Both the position numbers and the translations under genes were made by a program. From Kitasatospora sp. NBC_00374 (GTDB lineage: Bacteria; Actinomycetota; Actinomycetes; Streptomycetales; Streptomycetaceae): a stretch of DNA of 64,000 nt. Below are positions 42,333 to 50,585 of this stretch, piece by piece (the first letter of the stretch is position 1; every line of letters begins with the position of its first letter). The DNA lies in contig NZ_CP107964.1 in the NCBI RefSeq assembly GCF_041434935.1, positions 434,001 to 498,000 on the forward strand. Reading direction: 5' to 3'. The notes beneath the pieces are model-generated. The model did no database searches and was not told where the DNA came from. It saw only the letters and a list, made by a program, of their open reading frames with translations.

Positions 42333-42808
42333 TCGTCCTGGGCGCAGACCGGGCGGCCCGAAGAGGCCGTCATGGTCGGCGAGCAGGCCGTGGCACTCTG
42401 GCGGCGCCTCGACCACCCCGCGGCCGAACTGGTGCTGGCGGCTTCCCTCGGGGCCCTCGGACGGCCGCTGGCAGCATTGAACCGGCACGAGGACGTCATC
42501 GCCACCGGCGAGGAGTCGGTCGCCGTCTGGCGGCGGCTCGCCCAGGAGGACCCCACCGCCCACCGGCCGCACCTCGTCATGGGGCTCTTCTACGGGCTCG
42601 GCCTGCAGCGGCAGCTCGCGCAGGAGGACCCGGCCGCCCACCGGCCCCAGCTCGCGCACATGCTGGTCGCCGTGGTGCTGGTGCGGATCAGTCAACACCG
42701 CGGCCTGCGCGAGGCGCTGGCCGCGGCGGAGGAATCCGTGGCGGTCTACGGTGCTCTGGCCGCGCAGAGCCCGCTGGTGTTCCGCGCCCCGCTGGACGAG
42801 GCATGCCA
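42333..42808 (+). pseudogene. Tetratricopeptide-repeat gene remnant
   Basis: Plus-strand residues show about four TPR-like units: RPEEAVMVGEQAVALWRRLD, GRPLAALNRHEDVIATGEES, a unit with HRPHLVMGLFYGLGLQRQLA, and REALAAAEESVAVYGALAAQ. They resemble the long TPR proteins of Streptomyces. No start codon or domain 5' to these repeats is seen, and the frame runs past a hairpin into antisense transposase DNA, so both ends are lost. Confidence 0.6.
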
Positions 42809-42852
42809 GGGCTCCGGCTTCGGACCAACGTTCCGTTCCGAAGCCGGAGCCC
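42809..42852. terminator. Perfect 16-bp hairpin between the TPR remnant and the IS21-type gene
   Basis: Arms GGGCTCCGGCTTCGGA and TCCGAAGCCGGAGCCC pair perfectly around a 12-nt loop. It lies between converging frames and could be a bidirectional terminator or part of the IS end. Confidence 0.7.
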
Positions 42853-42952
42853 TGATTCGGCACGGGGACCCACCGACCTGCGGTGCCGAGACGGTTCCAC
42901 TCGACCGGGCACCGGCGGCTGCCCGGCCGACGCGGCGGCGCGGGGCCGGGGC

Positions 42953-44233
42953 TCAGGACGGCTGCGCGCCGTGCACCGCACCGGCTCCGCGCAGGGCGTC
43001 GGCCTCGGCGAGGGCCGCTGCCGAGGGCGGCGAGGGCCAGGCGTGGGCGGTGCAGCACCCGGCACCGGCACGCTGGTCGCGCGCAGGGTGCTCGAGGACG
43101 ATCGGCTGGCAGCCGATCACCTTCCGTCCCGCCCAGTGCGGTGCCAGCTCGTGGCGGGCGATGACCGCCCCGCGCGGTGTGACGATCGACAGATACGGCT
43201 CGTCGAGGCGCCACCGGACTTCCACCGCGGCGCCGGCCAGGTCGGGTGCCACCGCGTACTCGTTGCCGCGGAAGGAGACCAGCCCCTGGGAGGTGACACT
43301 GCGGACGGCTCGGACCCGCGCCGGGAACGGCGTGGCCGGCAGCTCGAACAACCCCTCTCCCGCGACGCTCCCCGCACTGCGCTCGGGACCGCGGACGGCC
43401 ATTCCTTGTGTGAGCCGGTCCAGACTGCCCTGGGCGACCTGGAGGCGGGTGTCGCGGCCGACCGTGCGCCACCAGTGCTGGGCGGAGATCCGGAGGTCGT
43501 CGACTGCCGTACCGGAGCGGCCGCACTGGCAGGAGGGCCACCTGATTCCGGCCTTGTAGTACCTGGCCACCCGGGCCAGCGCCGGCGCCACCCGGCCGGT
43601 CGCCGGGCTGCACACGGCGGGCGTCCGGTCGAACCGCCACACGTTGGCGGTGCCGCCCAGTCGTCTCAGGACCAGGTCCACCGCCTCGACCAGCTGCGGG
43701 AACTCCTCGTTCTCCGCCAGCACCGCTCCGCAGCGGCCCGAGCGGGTGAGTGAGCCCACCAGCACATGGGCGTCGCCACCGCAGCCCCACCTGGCGGGCG
43801 GATCGGGCAACCTCAGCCAGGCGAACCGCACTTCGCCGCCGGCCGGGTGCGGAACGGCCGTGCCGTCCCCGTCGGTGTCGCCCTGGCAGTCCGTGCAGGA
43901 CGGGCGCACCTGATGCCTGCGCAGGGCACGGGTGAAGGTCGAGTAGGCGCCCGGGTAGCCCAGCTCGACGATCTCGTCGAACAGGACGGTCGCCCGCAGG
44001 TGCGCGTCGTCTGCGAGGCGTTGGCGGCAGTACGGCAGGAACCGGAGAAACTCGTCCTGCGGAGGGCGCCTGACGCCCGCTATGCGCTCCCCCCCAAGAT
44101 ACGACCTGACGGTTTTGCGATCTCGGCCCAGGCGGCGGGAGATCGCCGCGATGGACCAGCCCAGGCAGCGCAATGTGTGCGCTTCCAGGTACTCCTCCCT
44201 GGTGAGCAACCAATCCTCCCCACTAGCCGGCAT
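42953..44233 (-). CDS. IS21-type transposase (IstA-like), probably inactive
   Basis: This 426-aa frame matches actinobacterial IS21/Mu-type transposases: LTREEYLEAHTLRCLGWSIA, ISRRLGRDRKTVRSYLGGER, and a rve-like core with DPPARWGCGGDAHVLVGSLT, AENEEFPQLVEAVDLVLRRL and FDRTPAVCSP. The first catalytic Asp, expected in a WDW-like motif, is replaced in VRFAWLRLPDPP, and the catalytic Glu region reads GTAVDDLRISAQHWW where relatives have a Glu-containing segment. No istB ATPase gene is adjacent. The frame is long and open, so it is either recently inactivated by substitution or domesticated. Degenerate repeats upstream may be its end. Confidence 0.7.
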   Translation of the reverse strand: MPASGEDWLLTREEYLEAHTLRCLGWSIAAISRRLGRDRKTVRSYLGGERIAGVRRPPQDEFLRFLPYCRQRLADDAHLRATVLFDEIVELGYPGAYSTFTRALRRHQVRPSCTDCQGDTDGDGTAVPHPAGGEVRFAWLRLPDPPARWGCGGDAHVLVGSLTRSGRCGAVLAENEEFPQLVEAVDLVLRRLGGTANVWRFDRTPAVCSPATGRVAPALARVARYYKAGIRWPSCQCGRSGTAVDDLRISAQHWWRTVGRDTRLQVAQGSLDRLTQGMAVRGPERSAGSVAGEGLFELPATPFPARVRAVRSVTSQGLVSFRGNEYAVAPDLAGAAVEVRWRLDEPYLSIVTPRGAVIARHELAPHWAGRKVIGCQPIVLEHPARDQRAGAGCCTAHAWPSPPSAAALAEADALRGAGAVHGAQPS

Positions 44234-44343
44234 TCCAACCGCGTCGACACCGAATTTGACGAACCTGTCCAACGCGGCGGGAAACATAGCACGAGGACCG
44301 GAAAGATCACGAAGGAGAATCGTTTTTCCCCGCCGTTCACCCT

Positions 44344-44591
44344 GGGGAGTTTCACCGAGCAGGACCAACCCGACGGCCCGCCGTCGCCCATCACGCCGAC
44401 GATCGGCCCGACGCCCCACGGGGGGAATCGGCTGGAATTGGGGGGGTGGCGCGTAAGCCACCCCGGGGAATTTCGCTGAGCACAGCACGAAGGCCACCGG
44501 GCTCCCGCGCCGCGCGGGGGCAGGCATGACGGGAACCAACTCGGAAAACCCGGGGATACGGCACGCACCCCACGGGGAGATTCGACGAGCG
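44344..44591. repeat. Three degenerate 18-bp direct repeats upstream of the IS21-type gene
   Basis: Copies at 44344-44361 (GGGGAGTTTCACCGAGCA), 44465-44482 (GGGGAATTTCGCTGAGCA) and 44574-44591 (GGGGAGATTCGACGAGCG) share the pattern GGGGARWTTC-N3-GAGC, spaced 121 and 109 bp. IS21-type elements carry multiple transposase-binding repeats at their ends, so these could be such sites. Confidence 0.5.
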
Positions 44592-44600
44592 GTGCAAGTA

Positions 44601-44612
44601 CTGAATATGGAA
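44601..44612 (+). promoter_or_regulatory. Second copy of the 12-mer CTGAATATGGAA
   Basis: It stands 52 nt before the start at 44664 and is identical to the 12-mer upstream of the membrane protein gene near 11.4 kb. Confidence 0.3.
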
Positions 44613-44663
44613 GGACGCCCATACGCCGTACATCCGCGCCGGGACGGATGTCGTTGGTGAAGC

Positions 44664-44927
44664 ATGATTTCGATGCCACAGTCACAGCCGCAGCCCTCGC
44701 CCCAGCCGGACCCCGAGCCGCTCTGCACTTCCGGGGCCTGGGTCTTCGTCCCCGACAGCACGAACTCCCTGGGCGAGGTGCAGCACGGCTACCTCACGTG
44801 CGACGGCGAGCGGGTCGTGCTGCCGTACTGCTCCGGCGTCCTCGCCGACCTGCTGCGGACGATCCGCCAGCTGGAGGGCGACATCGCCCACCGGTGGGAC
44901 TCCCTGCCCACCCCCGCCGGAGCATGA
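44664..44927 (+). CDS. 87-aa hypothetical protein
   Basis: This protein has a Gln/Pro-rich N-terminus (PQSQPQPSPQPDPEP) and a compact remainder: SGAWVFVPDSTNSLGEVQHG, YLTCDGERVVLPYCSGVLAD and LLRTIRQLEGDIAHRWDSL. I do not recognise a family. It overlaps the next gene by 4 nt (ATGA), so the two are coupled. GGTGAAGC precedes ATG 44664; an ATG nine nt later is also possible. Confidence 0.65.
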   Translation: MISMPQSQPQPSPQPDPEPLCTSGAWVFVPDSTNSLGEVQHGYLTCDGERVVLPYCSGVLADLLRTIRQLEGDIAHRWDSLPTPAGA

Positions 44928-45712
44928 GCGCCACCATGCGAACTCCCGACCCGGGAATGGCGACCGAGGCCTACCTGCGTGCCGCAGAACAGGCCATGTA
45001 CGGCGCGACGAACGAGTACAGCGAGTACATCCCTTACGTGACCGGCCTGCACGCGCCCATGGAGGACGATCTCCATGCCACTCTGCACGAACAGCACGGG
45101 TGGCATGACGGGACTCCGATGGCGGGCGGTCCGGGGATCCATCCGCAGACCGCCGAGGCGTTCGGGGCCTGGGGGCACGGAGAGGTGTTCGTTCCACAAC
45201 CCCGCTCGCCCGTCACCGGCACGGGCACACCGCCCGTTCGGGGCTCCCGCCGGCGGACCGCCCCGCCGAGGGCGATGTCGTGGTCGCAGATCCTCGGCTC
45301 GGTGTTCGGGCTGCTCACCGCCGTGGCCGTCACCGCCGTGTGCCTGGTGGGGTGGATGCTCTCCTACCATCCGCTGCGCGATCTGGCGTTCTCCCGGGTG
45401 CCGCAGGGGCTGTCGCAGCTGTGGCCGATCATCATCTACGGGCCGTGGCTGGCGGGCTGCCTCTCGGTGCTGCGTGCCGCCCTGGACGGGCGCCGGGTCG
45501 TGCACTCCTGGGTTGTGGTGGTCGTCTTCTCCACCGTGGCAACGGTGTTGTGCGTGGCCGACGTCTCCCAGGCGCTGCCCGACATGGTGGTCGCGGGCCT
45601 CCCCCCGATCACCAGCGCTATCTCGCTGCACCAACTGGTACGCCAGCTCGGCGGGAACCGGGACGCGCGACGGCCCGCCGCCCGGCCGACTTCGCACAAA
45701 GCCCGTCGCTGA
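44924..45712 (+). CDS. DUF2637-like membrane protein
   Basis: This 262-aa protein has a polar N-terminal half of about 115 residues with no known domain, and a C-terminal half of four membrane spans: ILGSVFGLLTAVAVTAVCLV, SQLWPIIIYGPWLAGCLSVL, HSWVVVVVFSTVATVLCVAD and a shorter last one containing MVVAGLPPITSAISL. The order and loops match DUF2637, a membrane domain common in actinobacterial mobile elements and spore-associated loci. It overlaps the 87-aa gene upstream. A role in conjugative or phage-like elements is possible but unproven. Confidence 0.75.
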   Translation: MSATMRTPDPGMATEAYLRAAEQAMYGATNEYSEYIPYVTGLHAPMEDDLHATLHEQHGWHDGTPMAGGPGIHPQTAEAFGAWGHGEVFVPQPRSPVTGTGTPPVRGSRRRTAPPRAMSWSQILGSVFGLLTAVAVTAVCLVGWMLSYHPLRDLAFSRVPQGLSQLWPIIIYGPWLAGCLSVLRAALDGRRVVHSWVVVVVFSTVATVLCVADVSQALPDMVVAGLPPITSAISLHQLVRQLGGNRDARRPAARPTSHKARR

Positions 45713-46005
45713 ACGGCGTCGCCGCCGGGCACTGGACACGGGGGCACGGGTGCGTCGTCCGGCGGAAGGGCGGGGGCGAGCGGATCGGTGCGCCTGCCGG
45801 CCCGGTCGGCCGGCGCACCCGGTCTCGCCGTCCGATCGTCGCCGTCCGATCGCCACGGCTCCGGCCCTCCGCGCTCACTCCGGCCGAGCCGGCAGCGGGC
45901 CCGATCCTGAACCGGCGCACTGATTCTCGCGCAACCGGACCTGGTGGACATCGCCGCCGCGGCAGCGCGGGCAGAACACCCCTGCCGTCCTGGCCGTCGG
46001 CGCGG
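45713..46005. other. Intergenic gap left of the interrupted VOC gene
   Basis: About 290 bp without a recognisable gene or hairpin. Confidence 0.35.
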
Positions 46006-46144
46006 TCAGGCGGGCTGCCACAGTTCGACCCGATTGCCCTCAGTGGACGTTAAGTCCCTTTTCTTTCGGTTCGTGATCGCTCGTTCGTGTGAACGTCGAC
46101 CGTACTGGCGTGCCAGCCGGGGTTCGGGTGATGTTCTGCGGCGC

Positions 46145-46999
46145 ATGGACAGACGGGCGTATCCGAGCGACTTATCGGACGAGCAGTGGGCGTTGATCGA
46201 GCCGATGATCACGGCCTGGAAGCAGGACCGGGTGGCGCGGTCGGCTACCGGGGATCCGGGGTCCTGCGATCTGCGGGAGATCGTGAACGCGATCTTCTAC
46301 CAGAACCGGACGGGCTGTCAGTGGCGCTACCTGCCCCATGACCTGCCGTCCTGGTCGGCGGTGTTCTACTACTTCGGCCTGTGGCGCCAGGACGGGCTCG
46401 ACCAGCGGATCCAGGAACTCCTGCGCTGCCAGGTGAGGGAGCGAGCCCGCCGATTAGAGGACCCGTCCCTCGTGATCATCGACACCCAGTCCGTCCGGGC
46501 GGCCGCCGGCGTCCCGAAGACCACGACGGGGCTGGACGCGAACAAGAAGGTGTCGGGGCGCAAGCGGGGACTGGCCGTGGACGTCCTGGGGCTGATCATC
46601 GGCGTTGTCGTCCTGGCCGCCTCCGCCCACGACAACGCCGCCGGCACCGCCCTGCTCGACCAGGTCGCCGAGCGGTGCGGGATGCGTCTGGAGAAGGCTC
46701 TGGTGGACCAGGGCTTCAAGGACGAGGTCGTCATCCACGGCGCTTTGCTGGATATCGACGTCGAGGTCGTCCGCCGCAACCCGGCCGACCAGGGCAAGGG
46801 TTTCGTCCCGCAGCCGAAACGGTGGGTGGTGGAGCAGACGAACGGCACCTTGATGCTGCATCGGCGCCTCGCCCGCGAGTACGACCACCGGCCCGACAAC
46901 TCCGCCTCACGCGTCTACTGGGCCTCCACCGCGAACATGACCCGCCGCCTCACCACACCGGCCCCGGCCTGGCGCGACACCCTCGGACTGGCGGCGTGA
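46145..46999 (+). CDS. IS5-family DDE transposase
   Basis: This 284-aa transposase begins MDRRAYPSDLSDEQWALIEP and contains NGxxW-like GCQWRYLPHDLPSWSAVFYY. The catalytic triad is seen in LVIIDTQSVR (Asp), LVDQGFKDE (Asp) and RWVVEQTNG (Glu), as in IS5 transposases. It appears intact and active. Its stop overlaps the start of the passenger gene (GTGA), which implies coupled expression. Confidence 0.95.
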   Translation: MDRRAYPSDLSDEQWALIEPMITAWKQDRVARSATGDPGSCDLREIVNAIFYQNRTGCQWRYLPHDLPSWSAVFYYFGLWRQDGLDQRIQELLRCQVRERARRLEDPSLVIIDTQSVRAAAGVPKTTTGLDANKKVSGRKRGLAVDVLGLIIGVVVLAASAHDNAAGTALLDQVAERCGMRLEKALVDQGFKDEVVIHGALLDIDVEVVRRNPADQGKGFVPQPKRWVVEQTNGTLMLHRRLAREYDHRPDNSASRVYWASTANMTRRLTTPAPAWRDTLGLAA

Positions 47000-47394
47000 A
47001 CGTCGCCGAACTCCTGGCAGACCTCCAGAGCCGGCAGGACGAGGCCACCGCCCGGGCCGCAGAACTACGCGCCCGGATCGAAGAGCTCGCCGCCGATCTG
47101 ACCCAGACCGAAGCGCGGCTCACGGACCTGGCCACCACCCGAAAGATCATCATGGAGGTCACGCCGGCAGGAACCGAATCCGAACCGCCCGAGACGAACA
47201 CCACCTACCAGGCCATCGTGAACGCCTTCAACCAGCACCCCGCCCACGCATTCCGGGCACGCGAGCTGCACGAACTCCTCGGCATGCCCACCGACGAGGC
47301 GTCCGTCAACATCACCCGCAGCCGCCTCGGACGCCTCACTCGCCAAGGCTTCCTCACCCAACCCGGACGCGGCCGCTACCAGAAACGGACTTAA
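46996..47394 (+). CDS. Passenger protein of the IS5 element: coiled coil plus winged-helix
   Basis: This 132-aa protein starts at GTG 46996 inside the transposase stop and ends in the right inverted repeat (its stop TAA lies in the repeat). The N-terminal half is a predicted coiled coil (ADLQSRQDEATARAAELRAR, then EELAADLTQTEARLTDLA), and the C-terminal half looks like a winged helix (FRARELHELLGMPTDEASVN, then RLGRLTRQGFLTQPGRG). Most IS5 elements have a single gene. I infer a DNA-binding accessory or regulator of transposition; no family name is known to me. Confidence 0.75.
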   Translation: MNVAELLADLQSRQDEATARAAELRARIEELAADLTQTEARLTDLATTRKIIMEVTPAGTESEPPETNTTYQAIVNAFNQHPAHAFRARELHELLGMPTDEASVNITRSRLGRLTRQGFLTQPGRGRYQKRT

Positions 47395-47721
47395 CGTCCA
47401 CTCAGGATCGGTGACCCAGCCGAACCGACCGACGCCGTCCATGTCCTGCGTCTCTTCGGCCACGTCCGCTCCCTTGGTGCGCAACTGCGCGAGCATCGCG
47501 TCCAGGTCGCGGACCCGGAAGTTGAGCATGGTCTGCTGGGCGCGGGACCCGAAGTAGTCGCTGTCGGACTCGAACGTCGCGAACACCGTCGGCCCGGCTC
47601 CCTGGCGCCACAGGCCGTTCTCATCGGCGTCCAGGCCCAGGCAATCGCGGTACCACGCGCCCAGGGCCGCCGGGTCGGCCGCCCGCATGAAGTAGCCACC
47701 GATTCCAAGCACACGTTCCAT

Positions 47722-48004
47722 GCCGCCATCTTGCCAGGACGGCGATCGGGCGTGGTGGCACGACACCATCGCCCGCTTCAAACCCTGTCGCAGACTCACA
47801 TCTCCCGCCTGCCGAGCCCGAATCCCAAGGACTCGCGCGCCGCCCTCCTCACTTCCCGGTGGACGGCTCCGTCAGTGCCGGGTCGGCGAGACGCGGCTGG
47901 GCAGGCCGCCGCCGTGAGCAGGACGGACTCACCGCGTTCCATGCGCGCCGCCCGCGCCAGCAGATCTCTGACGTTTCGTCAATTTCCTTGATCCATGGGC
48001 CAGT
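47722..48004. other. Intergenic region between the split VOC gene and the RipA-like gene
   Basis: About 280 bp with no gene recognised. TTGATC near 47990 may be part of the promoter for the next gene. Confidence 0.3.
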
Positions 48005-48577
48005 ATGCGACCGCCGGACCTGATCGAAGCACTCCCTGCCGACCCGGAGAACAGCCATGATGGACTCGTGACCGACACCAGGAACTCACTCTGGAACACC
48101 GATGTCAGCCCCGCCTACTACTCAGCCTCCAACCAGAAGTACCTGGAGACGATATTTGAGCAGTACAAGCTGTGCGTGGAGATGGCCGACCGCGTCAGTG
48201 CCCGGCGCAACCTGGCCAACACGTTCTTTCTGTCGCTGAACAGTGGTGTCGTCGCCGTCCTGGTGGCCGCTGCGGGCGACGGGCTGGCGGCTGCCTCGGA
48301 CTGGGCCCTACTGGCCGGCCTGGTGATTCTGCTCGGCCAGTGCGCGGCGTGGTTCGTCATGGTGCGTTCGTACCGGCAGCTCAATGCCGCCAAGTACCGG
48401 GTGATCGGAGCCTTCGAGGAACGGCTGCCCGCCTACGCGTACTCCCGGGCGGAGTGGAGCGCGCTGGGTGAGGGCCGCGACTGGCGGAAGTACCTGCCGC
48501 TGACACATATCGAGCAGTGGGTCCCCGCGATCTTCAGCGCGACCTATCTGATGGGTTTCCTCGCCAAGGTGCTCTGA
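48005..48577 (+). CDS. RipA-family-like octameric membrane protein
   Basis: This 190-aa protein resembles small membrane proteins annotated as RipA family: SNQKYLETIFEQYKLCVEMA, RVSARRNLANTFFLSLNSGV, then two spans (VVAVLVAAAGDGLAAA and LLAGLVILLGQCAAWFVMV) and a cytoplasmic tail with SYRQLNAAKYRVIGAFEERL and a further hydrophobic end. Such proteins form octameric membrane assemblies in other bacteria and often neighbour conflict genes. Start is uncertain: ATG 48005 or GTG 48068 (169 aa); neither has a strong ribosome-binding site. Confidence 0.7.
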   Translation: MRPPDLIEALPADPENSHDGLVTDTRNSLWNTDVSPAYYSASNQKYLETIFEQYKLCVEMADRVSARRNLANTFFLSLNSGVVAVLVAAAGDGLAAASDWALLAGLVILLGQCAAWFVMVRSYRQLNAAKYRVIGAFEERLPAYAYSRAEWSALGEGRDWRKYLPLTHIEQWVPAIFSATYLMGFLAKVL

Positions 48578-48631
48578 CGCCGCCTCCGCGATCCATGCGG
48601 CAGAGTCGGCGCGACTCCCCCGGGCCTGGCA

Positions 48632-49660
48632 TCAGCGTAGGTCGCGCTGCAGTTGCCCCAGGAGTGGTGCGAGTCGGGTGCGGTGCAGTCTTCTGCGTGT
48701 CCCGAGTTCGGTGAGCGCCCGAACGGCTGTGGGATCCAGGCGGACGAACTCCGGCGTCCACGAGGTTCCGAAGCGGACGATTCCCCGGATGGAAGGCTCC
48801 CATCGAAGTCTGCCCGGGCGGCGCAGAGGTGGGCACTCGGGCAGACGCGGCGGCCGACCGGCCACGGTCCGCTGCGCGAAGGCGGCAGGAACCGCCTGCC
48901 GGAATCGGTCGTACGTGGTGGGGCCCTCGCGCGGAGAGGTCGCGGTGTCCGGGAGCACGAGCAGGACCAGCCGGGCGGGCGGCAGAAGGCGTACCGCCTC
49001 GGTGAACTCCCACAGGGTGCCGGGGCCGGGACCGGCGACGATGACGACCAGGCGGGCGCGGCGGATGAGGTCGCTGACGACGGGCTGCCAACCGTCCAGG
49101 GGCAGGTACAGCTTGTCGGCACCCGGAAGTGGGAGGTGCTCCCCCGGCTGACCGACGGCGACCACCTTTCCGAACCTCTGGAACGTCCGGGCGATCCGCT
49201 CCTCAACTGTGCGGGAGCTCGGGTCCTCGAGGCCCAACCCCATGAACATGCTCAGCGCGGAGCCGCTCACGTTGAAGGCCGCTCCCTGCTGGAACGTCTT
49301 CCGGTCCTCGCTGAACGGACGGAGGTAGAGCACGAACGGCTCCGGCCCCACGTCATCGGGCGAACGGAGCACTCTGGTGGTGTGCCGCCGTCCGTGGCGG
49401 GCAAGCCGCCTGCCCGCATAGAGCGCGGCGCCTCCGGCACCGAGCATGCCTGCCGTGACAAGGAGCGTCTGCCCGACCGGCAGGGAGTGGTACGGAGAGC
49501 TCAGCACCACCCCGGACACCCGAACCCGCGTGGCCGCCACCAGAATCGAAAGGGCACCGGCGACCTGCAGAACGAATCCCAGGAGCCGAAACCCCAGTCC
49601 GCGCGCCGAGCGCCGGATCCGGCCGGGTACGAGCCGACTGTCCCGCGCACTGTCGTCCAT
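48632..49660 (-). CDS. Membrane protein with possible TIR-like or related cytoplasmic domain
   Basis: This 342-aa protein has two N-terminal membrane spans (FRLLGFVLQVAGALSILVA and LLVTAGMLGAGGAALYAG, about residues 23-75) and a cytoplasmic domain of about 250 residues. The domain opens PFVLYLRPFSEDRKTF and has SRTVEERIARTFQRFGKVVA, LIRRARLVVIVAGPGPG and TLWEFTEAVRLL. This strand-helix order with an acidic-to-Glu segment recalls TIR-like folds, but I am not certain. It is convergent with the RipA-like gene and divergent from the SLOG gene. Start ATG 49660 is one of several. Confidence 0.6.
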   Translation of the reverse strand: MDDSARDSRLVPGRIRRSARGLGFRLLGFVLQVAGALSILVAATRVRVSGVVLSSPYHSLPVGQTLLVTAGMLGAGGAALYAGRRLARHGRRHTTRVLRSPDDVGPEPFVLYLRPFSEDRKTFQQGAAFNVSGSALSMFMGLGLEDPSSRTVEERIARTFQRFGKVVAVGQPGEHLPLPGADKLYLPLDGWQPVVSDLIRRARLVVIVAGPGPGTLWEFTEAVRLLPPARLVLLVLPDTATSPREGPTTYDRFRQAVPAAFAQRTVAGRPPRLPECPPLRRPGRLRWEPSIRGIVRFGTSWTPEFVRLDPTAVRALTELGTRRRLHRTRLAPLLGQLQRDLR

Positions 49661-49829
49661 AGCGCCATGATGTGTCAGCGCCATGGACTGGTCCAAGACA
49701 GGAACCGGCCAGGCACGGGCGCCCCCGGGGCCGGCGCCTGACAGCCGGCCGACGGCCGGAGCGCGGCGTCGCCGTCAGCCCGCCCGCACCTCATCGTCCT
49801 GCCCGTGCAACGGATAACATGTGCCTCCC

Positions 49830-50339
49830 ATGACCACACTCGCCGTCACCGGCCACATGGACCTCACGGAGGGCTCCGTCCCGCTCATCCGTGCGGCGCT
49901 GCGCGGGGTCCTCCAGCAGTACACGCACGATGGTGTGACCGGGCTGTCGTGTATCGCCCGGGGTGCGGACACCCTCTTCGCCGAGGAGTTGCTCGCCGTC
50001 GGCGGCAGACTGGTCGTCATCGTCCCGTCCAGGGACTACCGGCGGACCGTGGTCGGGCCCGATCACGCACCGGTGTTCGACCGCCTTCTGGAAGCCGCGG
50101 CCGAGGTGGTGACCCTTCCTCACGAGACCGCCGACCGGGACGCGTACGAGGCCGCGAACCTCGCCTTGATCCACGGCGCCGACAGGCTCGTCGCCGTCTG
50201 GGACGGACGGCCGCCGACCGGCAAGGGCGGCGGCACCGCCGACGCTGTCGCGGCAGCACGCGCGGCGGGCCTGGACGTCGATGTCGTCTGGCCCGACGGG
50301 GCCGCGCGGCAGGACGGACCGCACCCTGAGCGCTCCTGA
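49830..50339 (+). CDS. SLOG-domain (DprA/LOG-like) protein
   Basis: This 169-aa protein has a SLOG fold: LAVTGHMDLTEGS at the first strand, GLSCIARGADTLFAEELLAV with the GAD motif for nucleotide binding, RLVVIVPSRDY, and ALIHGADRLVAVWDGRPPTG with GKGGGTADAVAAARA. SLOG proteins bind nucleotide derivatives such as ADP-ribose or cyclic nucleotides and are common in bacterial conflict systems; others are phosphoribohydrolases. It has no attached effector. Its neighbour is the membrane protein with the possible TIR-like domain, divergently transcribed. Confidence 0.78.
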   Translation: MTTLAVTGHMDLTEGSVPLIRAALRGVLQQYTHDGVTGLSCIARGADTLFAEELLAVGGRLVVIVPSRDYRRTVVGPDHAPVFDRLLEAAAEVVTLPHETADRDAYEAANLALIHGADRLVAVWDGRPPTGKGGGTADAVAAARAAGLDVDVVWPDGAARQDGPHPERS

Positions 50340-50394
50340 GGGCGCGGACCCCGACGGTTGCGCGGGAATCGGTCCGACTGCGGATCGAGGTCGA

Positions 50395-50532
50395 TCAGCC
50401 GTCCGGCGGGTCGTACTCGCTCGGCATGGAGCTGTGGTGCTCCACGGGCTCCTCTGTTCCGAAGGTCGCCCACAGCCAGTACCCGATACCGGCGATGCCG
50501 AGGACGGCCGACGGGCCGGAGCCCTCGTCCAC
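50395..50532 (-). CDS. Possible 45-aa single-span membrane protein
   Basis: A short frame from GTG 50532 encodes a small protein with one membrane segment (SAVLGIAGIGYWLWATFG) and an acidic tail EEPVEHHSSMPSEYDPPDG. It is 53 nt after the acyl-CoA synthetase stop on the same strand. The protein-like pattern is convincing, but start and expression are unproven. Confidence 0.4.
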   Translation of the reverse strand: MDEGSGPSAVLGIAGIGYWLWATFGTEEPVEHHSSMPSEYDPPDG

Positions 50533-50585
50533 CCCGTGACCCCCGGGGGTGTCGACGTCCGTGATCGGGCGGAGGCCGGCCCGGG

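Larger units (their letters stand above)
46043..47401 (+). mobile_element. Complete IS5-family insertion sequence (1359 bp) with passenger ORF
   Basis: The ends are perfect 15-bp inverted repeats, GTGGACGTTAAGTCC at 46043-46057 and GGACTTAACGTCCAC at 47387-47401. They are flanked by TCA on both sides (46040-46042 and 47402-47404), a 3-bp target duplication of the TNA type known for the IS1031 subgroup of IS5. The element encodes an intact transposase and a second overlapping gene. Perfect ends and intact frames suggest recent insertion. Confidence 0.93.
46006..47721 (-). pseudogene. VOC (glyoxalase-fold) gene split by an IS5-family insertion
   Basis: The N-terminal part runs from ATG 47721 to 47402 with LGIGGYFMRAADPAALGAWY, GLWRQGAGPTVFATF and GRFGWVTDPE. 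The missing end GNRVELWQPA and a stop lie at 46042-46006 on the other side of the insertion. Removing the element and one copy of the TCA duplication restores an exact 117-codon frame. The intact protein would be a small VOC protein of the usual length. Confidence 0.92.
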
